Positions 53,694 through 60,217 of a stretch of 64,000 bases of DNA are shown in pieces. The notes beneath the pieces were generated by a model. The model was not told where the DNA came from, searched no databases, and worked only from the letters and a program-made list of their open reading frames with translations. Within the stretch, counting starts at the first letter, position 1; every line of letters starts with the position of its first letter. Both the position numbers and the translations under genes were made by a program. Origin of the DNA: Phenylobacterium zucineum HLK1 (GTDB lineage: Bacteria > Pseudomonadota > Alphaproteobacteria > Caulobacterales > Caulobacteraceae); the NCBI RefSeq assembly GCF_000017265.1, contig NC_011144.1:682001-746000 (forward strand), given 5' to 3'.

Positions 53694-54347
53694 ATGCCGC
53701 CCATCGCCGCCATCCGCGCCGAGCCCCGGTCTGCCGCCTTCCCCCGGCTGCTGGAGACGCGCCTCGCTGGCCGCGCCCGCCGCAAGGGCCGGCGCACGCG
53801 CGCCGCGCTGAGGATCGCCGCCGCCCGCCTGATCCACCTCAACGGCTACGACCGCGTCCATACCGCCGACATCGCCGACGCCGCGGGCCTGTCGAAGGCG
53901 GCGTTCTACGTCTACTTCCGCGACAAGGCGGACGTGGCGGTGTCGGTCCTGCGCCCGTTCGTGGCCGTCGCCTTCCCGGCCCGCAGCCCGTGCTTCGAGG
54001 CTGTCGATCCGGTGCGCAGCGCCTTCGCCCGGCTCGCGCCGCTGATCGGCGAGAACCGGCGGCTCATCCAGGCGCTGGAGCCGCTGCGGGACGACGCCCC
54101 CGACTTCGCCGCCCGGTGCGAGGCCCGGATCCTGCGGTGGCATGAGGGCCTGCTGTCGTCGGCGGGCCTCGATCCGCGTCTCGCGCCGCTGCTCGCCGCG
54201 ACCAGCCTCGGCCTCGCCTGGCGATCGCCGGACGCCGCGGCCGGCGGCGTGGCCGAGGAGGTTTCGCGCCTGTGGCGGCCCGCGGGCGCCGCCCCGCGTC
54301 AGGCGGTCCGCGCGGCCCCCGTGCTCGTCAGCCTGGTCGGTGCGTAG
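53694..54347 (+). CDS. TetR-family transcriptional regulator
   Basis: A 217-residue regulator. The helix-turn-helix covers residues about 32-80 (RTRAALRIAAARLIHLNGYDRVHTADIADAAGLSKAAFYVYFRDKADV). The C-terminal ligand domain is alanine/leucine-rich and unassigned. It is alone, faces the DAO-type oxidase, and its last 49 bases overlap that gene. It differs clearly from the TetR at 46009 and has no copy of the 24-bp motif near it. Target unknown. Confidence 0.85.
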   Translation: MPPIAAIRAEPRSAAFPRLLETRLAGRARRKGRRTRAALRIAAARLIHLNGYDRVHTADIADAAGLSKAAFYVYFRDKADVAVSVLRPFVAVAFPARSPCFEAVDPVRSAFARLAPLIGENRRLIQALEPLRDDAPDFAARCEARILRWHEGLLSSAGLDPRLAPLLAATSLGLAWRSPDAAAGGVAEEVSRLWRPAGAAPRQAVRAAPVLVSLVGA

Positions 54348-55435
54348 AGCTCGGGCCGGACGCCCGCGTCCAACAGGTCGCCCGGGATTCGCCGGCCCAG
54401 CAGCAGCGATGCGGCCAGGCTTCCGGCCGCCGGCGACGTCTGCACGCCGAAGCCGCCGAGCCCGGCGAACCAGAAGAAGCCCGGCGTCGAGGACCAGCCG
54501 ATGACCGGCGCGCGGTCGGGGGCGAAGGTCCTCAGGCCGGCCCAGGCGCGGATCGGGCGCGGCTCGGGCTGGCGCGACAGGCGGCTGAACAGCGCCGCCG
54601 CGTGGGCCACGTCGAGCGTCTCGGGCTGGGCGTCGCAGGGCGGGCTCGGCGTCTCGTCGCAGGCGGTGAAGAGCAGGGCCTTCGAGCAGGGGCGGAAGTA
54701 GAACCGCTCGTCCACGTCCTTGACCGTCGGCCAGCCGGCGGTCTCGGGCGGTCTGGGAAACAGCAGGACCGTCCGCCGCTTCGGCTGCAGGCCCAGCGCC
54801 GCCGCGCCGGCGGCGCGGGCGACCTCGTCGGCCCAGGCGCCGGCGGCGTTGACGATCACCGGCGCGGCCCAGGTGACACCGCCGGCGGAGACCCGCCAGA
54901 CCGAGCCCCGGCGGGCGAAGGTCAGGTCCCCCACGCCCACGTGGACCTGCCCGCCCGACCGGCGGCAGGCCGCCAGGAAGCCGGCGTGCAGCCGGGCGAC
55001 GTCGATGTCGCCGCCCTCGGCCTCCAGCAGGGCGCCGGCCAGGCGCCCGGCCCGCAGCAGCGGCGCCCGGCGCGCCGCTTCGGTGGGGCCGAAGAGGCGC
55101 GCGCCGGGCAGCTCGCCGGCCAGGGCGGCGAGGGCGGCGATCTGCGAGGGGCCGGCCACGTGCAGGGTGGGGCGCGGGGTCAGGAGGTCGCCGCCGAAGA
55201 TCCCGGGCGGCTCGGCGAAGAACCGCAGGCTGGCCCGGCTCAGCGGCCGCGCGGCCTCGCCGCCGTAGGACGGCAGCAGCATGCCGGACGAGCGGCCGGT
55301 GGCGTGACGCCCCGCCGGCGCCTCCCGCTCCAGCACCACCACGCGCCGCCAGGGGGCCAGGAAGGCGGCGATCGCCGCGCCCGCGACGCCGCCGCCGATC
55401 ACCACGACGTCGCAGGGATGCAGGGTGGTGGTCAT
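54299..55435 (-). CDS. DAO-type FAD-dependent oxidoreductase coupled to ubiTUV
   Basis: A 378-residue flavoprotein of the D-amino-acid-oxidase fold. The dinucleotide motif VVVIGGGVAGAAIAAFL is at residues 10-26, GRHATGRSSGMLLPSYGG follows, VIVNAAGAWADEVA is in the middle and WAGLRTFAPDRAPVIGW near the end. This subfamily resembles glycine/sarcosine oxidase or DadA-like dehydrogenases. Its ATG overlaps the ubiV stop by one base (TGATG), so it is the fourth gene of an ubiT-ubiU-ubiV unit. A DAO-type enzyme is not a known part of O2-independent ubiquinone synthesis. Substrate unknown. Confidence 0.85.
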   Translation of the reverse strand: MTTTLHPCDVVVIGGGVAGAAIAAFLAPWRRVVVLEREAPAGRHATGRSSGMLLPSYGGEAARPLSRASLRFFAEPPGIFGGDLLTPRPTLHVAGPSQIAALAALAGELPGARLFGPTEAARRAPLLRAGRLAGALLEAEGGDIDVARLHAGFLAACRRSGGQVHVGVGDLTFARRGSVWRVSAGGVTWAAPVIVNAAGAWADEVARAAGAAALGLQPKRRTVLLFPRPPETAGWPTVKDVDERFYFRPCSKALLFTACDETPSPPCDAQPETLDVAHAAALFSRLSRQPEPRPIRAWAGLRTFAPDRAPVIGWSSTPGFFWFAGLGGFGVQTSPAAGSLAASLLLGRRIPGDLLDAGVRPELYAPTRLTSTGAARTA

Positions 55436-56349
55436 CAAGCGTCCAGGAGCTCGAGGCCGCGCGCGCCGTGGACGTAGCCGTTGACGAGCGGACCGGGCGG
55501 CCCTGCCGCGGCGAGCGCGGCCCGCAGTTCGGGCGGCGAGGAGCGCCCGTCGGCGAAGCGGCGGAAGGCGGCCGAGACCGCGGCCATGTCGCCGGTGTGA
55601 GGGGAGAGGCGCAGCGCGCCGACGCCGGCCTCCCGCAGCCGCGCCGGCTCGACATCGACCACGTGCACCCCGTGGGACAGCGTCTGGACGCCGTTCATCG
55701 CCAGGAAGGGCGTGGCCTCCACCGTGGCGACGGCGAGGCCGTCCGGGTCGCGCTCGCAGACGAACTGGCAGGCGTCCTTGTGCAGCCCGTGCAGGCGGGC
55801 GTGGTAGCAGCGCCCGGACAGGGCGAGCGGCAGGCGGCCGTAGGCGAACAGCTCCACCTCCAGCCCGGGGCAGCCGCGGGCGATGGCGGCCACCGCGCCG
55901 AGCGAGAGCTCGATGTTGGCGCACAGCCGCACGCAGCCGCGCCGCATCAGCTCGCGCGCCGCCGCCTCGTTGTAGACGTTGAGGAACGGCCCGGCGACGA
56001 ACGGCGTCCCGGCGGGCGCCCCGGTGGAGGCACGGGCCAGGGCCGAGATGTCGTTGATCTCAACGGGACCGCCCGCCTCCACGAGCGCGGCGCTGGCCCG
56101 CAGTTCGCGCCGATTGGCGGGCAGGGCGAGGGTCGACCAGACCACGGTCTTGCCGCCGGCCTCCAGCGCCTCGGCCGACTCGGCCAGGGCGTCGGCCAGC
56201 AGCGGCCCGCGTTTTCCGCAGACCACCTCGCCCAGGTAGACGCGGTCGACGGCCGGATCGTCCGCGACGCGGCGGTAGAACGTCCGCACCGCCTCGGCCG
56301 GCCAGTTGAACAGCAGGGGGCCGACGGTGATCTCCAGGCGCCCGCTCAT
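55435..56349 (-). CDS. ubiV: O2-independent ubiquinone hydroxylation protein UbiV (U32 family)
   Basis: A 304-residue U32-family protein. The four [4Fe-4S] cysteines of UbiV are present as C44 (EVVCGKRGP), C181 (GRCYHAR), C194 and C198 (KDACQFVC). With UbiU it hydroxylates ubiquinone precursors without oxygen, using prephenate as oxygen donor according to published E. coli work. It is third in ubiT-ubiU-ubiV, overlapping ubiU by four bases, and downstream comes the DAO-type gene. This allows ubiquinone production for nitrate respiration under anoxia. Confidence 0.95.
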   Translation of the reverse strand: MSGRLEITVGPLLFNWPAEAVRTFYRRVADDPAVDRVYLGEVVCGKRGPLLADALAESAEALEAGGKTVVWSTLALPANRRELRASAALVEAGGPVEINDISALARASTGAPAGTPFVAGPFLNVYNEAAARELMRRGCVRLCANIELSLGAVAAIARGCPGLEVELFAYGRLPLALSGRCYHARLHGLHKDACQFVCERDPDGLAVATVEATPFLAMNGVQTLSHGVHVVDVEPARLREAGVGALRLSPHTGDMAAVSAAFRRFADGRSSPPELRAALAAAGPPGPLVNGYVHGARGLELLDA

Positions 56350-57338
56350 CGCCAGCGCTTCCGGTAGGCGCCGGCCGTCTCGCGGCCGCCCTCGGCGAGA
56401 TCGGCGAGACGGCCTTCCCAGGGCGCGAGGTCCTCGCCGCGCTCGAGGGCGTCGATCGCCCCGCGGAACGCCGCGGCGACGCGCGCGACGTAGGCGCGTC
56501 CGCGCTGGCGGCCCTCCACCTTCACGGCCGTCACGCCCGCGTCGCGCAGCGACGTCAGCAGGCTCATGGCGTTCAGGCTGACCGGCTCCTCGAACAGGTA
56601 GCCGGTCGCCCCGCCGGCCTCGAAGCGGCCCTTGCAGAGGGTGGGATAGCCGGCCGGCTCCTCGGGCCCCAGGCGGTCGATGGCCAGGCCCGACAGGCGC
56701 GGCGTGAGCGCCTGGGACGTCCTATCGAAGGCGACGGCCTCGGCCGGCGAGCAGACGCCGGCGAGGTTGGGCGAGCGGCCGGTGGCGTACGAGGAGAGGG
56801 CGCAGCGCCCCTCGGCCATGACGCAGAGCCCGCCGAACACGAACGCCTCGATCTCGACCGGCGAGCCGCGGCAGACCTCGGCCACCTCGGCGGCGGAGAG
56901 CACGCGCGGCAGGACGACCCGCCGGACGCCGTACGCCTCGGCGTAGAAGCCGATCGCCTCGGCCGTGCCGGCGGCCGCCTGGACCGACAGGTGCAGGCGA
57001 AGGCCCGGATGGCGCTCGCGGGCGTAGGCGAGGACGCCCAGGTCGGCCACGATCACCGCGTAGACGCCGGCCGCGGCGGCGGCGTCGATGGCCGCCCGCC
57101 AGGGGTCGATCCCGCCGGCCGTGGCGAAGGTGTTGATGGCGACGAGCACGCGCGCGCCGCGGCCGTGGGCCCACTCGATCTCGCGGGCGAGCTCGTCGGG
57201 CGAGAAGTTCAGGCCCGGGAAGTTGCGCGCGTTCGTGGCGTCCCGCAGGCCGCAGTAGACGCTGTCGGCGCCCGCCTCCACGGCGGCCCGCAGCATGGCG
57301 GGCGACCCGGCGGGACAGACGAGTTCGAGCGGCGGCAT
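56346..57338 (-). CDS. ubiU: O2-independent ubiquinone hydroxylation protein UbiU (U32 family)
   Basis: A 330-residue U32-family protein that forms a heterodimer with UbiV. The cluster cysteines are C172 and C179 (GGLCVMAEGRC), C196 (AGVCSP) and C235 (PTLCKGR). The opening LELVCPAGSPAMLRAAVEAGADSVYCGL is typical. The length matches the UbiU/YhbU group, not the longer tRNA-modifying U32 proteins. It starts two bases after the ubiT stop and overlaps ubiV by four. Confidence 0.95.
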   Translation of the reverse strand: MPPLELVCPAGSPAMLRAAVEAGADSVYCGLRDATNARNFPGLNFSPDELAREIEWAHGRGARVLVAINTFATAGGIDPWRAAIDAAAAAGVYAVIVADLGVLAYARERHPGLRLHLSVQAAAGTAEAIGFYAEAYGVRRVVLPRVLSAAEVAEVCRGSPVEIEAFVFGGLCVMAEGRCALSSYATGRSPNLAGVCSPAEAVAFDRTSQALTPRLSGLAIDRLGPEEPAGYPTLCKGRFEAGGATGYLFEEPVSLNAMSLLTSLRDAGVTAVKVEGRQRGRAYVARVAAAFRGAIDALERGEDLAPWEGRLADLAEGGRETAGAYRKRWR

Positions 57339-57339
57339 G

Positions 57340-57873
57340 TCAGGCGACCGTCGCCGGGCGGCGGCTGCGCAGCAGGCGGCCGAGGCCCAGGGCCGCGAGG
57401 CGCCGCGCGGGCGCCGGGCCGGGCAGCAGGTCGGCGAGCCCGAGGTCGGCGGCCTCCAGGGCGTTGTGGAGGGCGACGGCCGCCTCCACCGACCCCTCGA
57501 CGGCGAGGCCGCGGCCGAAGAACGCCGCGTCGGCGTCGAGTTCGCCGGCGACCAGCGCCAGGAAGTCCGTCATGCGTCCCCGGATGCGCGCCGTGGCGGC
57601 CGGTCCCCCAGCTGCCCCTGTGGCCGGCTCGAGCGTCACGCGGCCCCGGCGGGGGTCCGGCTCGAGGCGGAAGGCGAGCGGAGAGCCCAGCGGCTCCAGG
57701 ACGAAGGCCGCCGAGCGGAACTCGCCCAGGCGCTCGAACGCCGCCGGATCGCGCCGGCCGGCTCGCCTCAGAACCGCGGTGAGTCCGGCGTTCAGGGGCA
57801 GGGCGGCGAGCGCGAGGGCCGCGTCTCGCAGGGGCGCATCCCGGCCCCGCGTCGAATGTCCACGTCTACGCAC
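57340..57873 (-). CDS. ubiT: SCP2-domain lipid carrier UbiT
   Basis: A 177-residue protein with an SCP2-like domain at about residues 45-150 (DGRAVTL-type EPDPRRGRVTLEPATGAAG, FLALVAGELDADAAFFGRGLAVEGSVE). In the O2-independent ubiquinone pathway UbiT binds the isoprenoid intermediates. GTG at 57873 has AGGAGG six to seven bases upstream. It is the first gene of the ubiTUV unit, and the FNR-like box at 57921-57934 is 48 bases before it. In E. coli, ubiUV are FNR-controlled too. Confidence 0.9.
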   Translation of the reverse strand: MRRRGHSTRGRDAPLRDAALALAALPLNAGLTAVLRRAGRRDPAAFERLGEFRSAAFVLEPLGSPLAFRLEPDPRRGRVTLEPATGAAGGPAATARIRGRMTDFLALVAGELDADAAFFGRGLAVEGSVEAAVALHNALEAADLGLADLLPGPAPARRLAALGLGRLLRSRRPATVA

Positions 57874-57920
57874 CGCGTCCTCCTGGGAGGCCTGGATAGA
57901 CTCATCGGCGGCGGATCCGC

Positions 57921-57934
57921 TTGTCGCGCGTCAA
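57921..57934 (-). promoter_or_regulatory. FNR-like box upstream of ubiT
   Basis: TTGTCGCGCGTCAA has one mismatch to TTGAY-N4-RTCAA (T for A at position 4). With the box at -41.5, transcription would start near 57886, 13 bases before the ubiT GTG. The setting, an O2-independent pathway, supports it. Confidence 0.65.
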
Positions 57935-57988
57935 GGCCAGGCTTGATGGGCGTCGCCGGCTGGCCAGCGAGCGGATCAGGAGGGCGGA

Positions 57989-58564
57989 TCAGGGACAGAC
58001 GCCGCGGTAGCGCGGCACCTGGCCGACCAGCGAGCAGGGGCGGAAACGGCTGTCCAGCTCCTGCGCCAGCACCAGGTCCCAGGCGTCGCGGCAGGCGCCC
58101 GTCGAGCCGGGCACGCAGAAGACGAAGGTGTCCTCGACCTGGCCGGCGAGCGCCCGCGACTGGAGGGTGGAGACGCCGACGGTCCCGTAGCTCGCCTGGT
58201 GGAAGACCACCGCGAAGCCGTCCATCTCCCGGCGCAGCAGGGGGCGCACCGCCTCGGGCGTGACGTCCCGCGGGGAAAAGCCCGTCCCGCCGGTGACCAG
58301 GATCACGTCCACATCGGGATCGGCCGCCCAGGCCAGCACCCGCGCGCGGATCGCCTCGACCTCGTCGGGCACGATGGCCTTGCCGGCGAGGACATGGCCG
58401 GCGCCCGTCAGCCGCTGGGCGAGCAGGCCGCCCGAGGTGTCGGTGGCCTCGTCGCGGGTGTCGGACACCGTCAGCACGGCGATCCCGAGGGGATGGAACG
58501 GCAGGTCGGGGTCGATGCGCGCCTTGCCGGCCTCGGGCCGGCGCGCCTGCAGGGTCGCGGTCAC
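57989..58564 (-). CDS. moaB: Molybdenum cofactor protein of the MoaB/MogA family
   Basis: A 191-residue protein. The molybdopterin-binding motif VTGGTGFSPRDVTPEA (about 89-104) and the opening HPLGIAVLTVSDTRDEATDTSGGLL are characteristic. The family adenylylates molybdopterin before molybdenum insertion (MogA) or is a MoaB homologue. The start is GTG at 58564. Nitrate reductase NarG, encoded nearby, requires the bis-MGD cofactor. An FNR-like box at 58618-58631 lies upstream. Other Moa/Moe genes are not in the window. Confidence 0.9.
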   Translation of the reverse strand: MTATLQARRPEAGKARIDPDLPFHPLGIAVLTVSDTRDEATDTSGGLLAQRLTGAGHVLAGKAIVPDEVEAIRARVLAWAADPDVDVILVTGGTGFSPRDVTPEAVRPLLRREMDGFAVVFHQASYGTVGVSTLQSRALAGQVEDTFVFCVPGSTGACRDAWDLVLAQELDSRFRPCSLVGQVPRYRGVCP

Positions 58565-58617
58565 GGAAGGGGCTCCCAGTTGCCCAGCCTGACTACCGCG
58601 GCCGCGGGCGATCGCGG

Positions 58618-58631
58618 TTGTCCGACATCAA
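58618..58631 (-). promoter_or_regulatory. FNR-like box upstream of moaB
   Basis: TTGTCCGACATCAA has one mismatch to TTGAY-N4-RTCAA, the same T at position 4 as the ubiT site. It overlaps the gap before the D-lactate dehydrogenase stop and would give a leader of about 20 bases to moaB. Confidence 0.55.
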
Positions 58632-58649
58632 GCCCCCGGGCGGCGGCGG

Positions 58650-60017
58650 TCAGCCGACGATCTTGCCGGGGTTGAGCTGGCCGCGCGGATCGAGCGCGCC
58701 CTTCAGGGTGCGCATCAGGGCGATCTCGGCCGGGGCGCGGGACAGGCCCAGCAGCTCGCGCTTGCGCAGGCCGATGCCGTGCTCGGCCGACACCGACCCG
58801 CCCAGGGGCGCGAGCGGCTCGTGGACGATCCGGTCGATCTCGGCGTGGGCGTCCGCGGGGACCGCGCCCACGATCAGGTGCAGGTTGCCGTCGCCCAGGT
58901 GTCCGAACACCCACAGCGGCGAGTCCGGCCAGCGGGCGGCGAGCTCCGCGCGCACGCCCTCCACATAGGCTGGCATGTGACGGATCGGCAGGCTGACGTC
59001 GAACGCCGCCGGCGGGCCGAAGCGGCCGGTCTGCATGACGTCGTCGCGCAGCGCCCACATCCGCTCGGCCTCGGCGTGGGACCGGGCGATGGCCGCGTCG
59101 GCGATCAGCCCCTCCTCCAGCAGCCCGGTCAGGGCGGCCTCGAAGCGGGCCGGGTCGTGCTCGGGATCGCCGCCCAGCATCTCGGCGAGGACATAGAACG
59201 CATGGCCCGCGGGCACGGGCGGGCGGCCCTGCGCCGGGGGCGTAGTGACCAGCTCGTAGAAGCCGGGCCACATCACCTCGAAGGCGGACAGCAGCCCGCC
59301 GAGGTCGGCGTCGAGCCGCCGGAGCAGCTTCGGCAGGGCCTCGAAGCTGTCCACGGCCAGGAAGGCGGTTCCCCGCGCGGCCGGGCGCGGGCGCAGGCGC
59401 AGCACCGCCCGGGTCACGACGCCGAGCGTGCCCTCGGCCCCGATGAACAGCTGCTTGAGGTCGTAGCCGGTGTTGTTCTTCAGCAGGCGGTTGAGGCCGG
59501 GCACGAGCGTCCCGTCGGGCAGCACCACCTCGAGCCCCAGCACCTGGTCGCGGGTCATGCCGTAGCGCAGCACGCGGTTGCCCCCGGCGTTGGTCGAGAC
59601 CATGCCGCCGATCGTGGCCGAGCCCCGCGCGCCGAGGTCCAGGGGCAGGAAGAGGCCGGCCGCTTCAACCGCGTCGCAGGCCTTGGCCAGGGGGCAGCCG
59701 GCCTGCACCACCATCAGCGACTCGTCGGCGTCGATCTCCTCGACGGCGTCCAGGCGCTCCAGGCTCAGCGCCAGGGCGCCCTCCGCGTAGGCCCCGCCCG
59801 CCAGGCCCGTGCGCCCGCCCCAGGGCACGACCGGAACGCCCGCTTCGGCCGCGGCCCGCACGACGTCGGCGACCTGCTCCGGGGTCCGCGGTCGGGCCAC
59901 CGCGAGCGGCGTTCCCAGCGAGCCCCAGAAGCTGAACGCCGCCTCGGCGGCGGCCGGGCCGGTCAGGAGGTCGGCGGGGGGCAGGAAGGTTTCCAGGCGT
60001 CGGACGAGATCGGGCAT
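58650..60017 (-). CDS. FAD-linked 2-hydroxyacid (D-lactate/D-2-hydroxyglutarate-type) dehydrogenase
   Basis: A 455-residue flavoenzyme of the VAO/PCMH family. The FAD-binding motifs are VVPWGGRTGLAGGA and LGARGSATIGGMVSTNAGGNRVLRYG. The C-terminal FGHLGDGNLHL and EHGIGLRKRELL carry the substrate and metal histidines of the GlcD/Dld/D2HGDH group. GGAGA precedes the ATG at 60017. Membrane-linked members feed electrons to quinone, which would suit nitrate respiration by the divergent nar genes. The exact substrate is not known. The box at 60063-60076 is in its promoter region. Confidence 0.88.
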   Translation of the reverse strand: MPDLVRRLETFLPPADLLTGPAAAEAAFSFWGSLGTPLAVARPRTPEQVADVVRAAAEAGVPVVPWGGRTGLAGGAYAEGALALSLERLDAVEEIDADESLMVVQAGCPLAKACDAVEAAGLFLPLDLGARGSATIGGMVSTNAGGNRVLRYGMTRDQVLGLEVVLPDGTLVPGLNRLLKNNTGYDLKQLFIGAEGTLGVVTRAVLRLRPRPAARGTAFLAVDSFEALPKLLRRLDADLGGLLSAFEVMWPGFYELVTTPPAQGRPPVPAGHAFYVLAEMLGGDPEHDPARFEAALTGLLEEGLIADAAIARSHAEAERMWALRDDVMQTGRFGPPAAFDVSLPIRHMPAYVEGVRAELAARWPDSPLWVFGHLGDGNLHLIVGAVPADAHAEIDRIVHEPLAPLGGSVSAEHGIGLRKRELLGLSRAPAEIALMRTLKGALDPRGQLNPGKIVG

Positions 60018-60062
60018 GCGGGTCTCCGTCGCGGAGTGTGGAGGCGTCGGCCGGCCGGTCGC

Positions 60063-60076
60063 ATGACGGATGTCAA
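60063..60076. promoter_or_regulatory. FNR/Nnr-type box between the dehydrogenase and narK
   Basis: Read on the minus strand, TTGACATCCGTCAT matches TTGAY-N4-RTCAA at all but the last base. It is centred 52 bases before the dehydrogenase start and 148 bases before narK. It fits a class II site for the minus-strand gene and could reach narK at longer range. Confidence 0.65.
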
Positions 60077-60217
60077 TCGCCGGCCTGTACGGGGTCCTTG
60101 CCTGCCCAGGCGCCCCGACGCACAGTGTTACGCAAAGTCGTCCGCTGGCGACAGCCGGCGTTCGGGGAACCGCGGCGTGACTCGCGAGTTGCCCAATCGA
60201 GGGAAGGCGGGACGGGG

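Noticed and set aside
57928..57947. GTCAAGGCCAGGCTTGAT near the ubiT promoter
   Set aside because: The half-sites point outwards, the reverse of an FNR site; the proper candidate is the overlapping TTGTCGCGCGTCAA.
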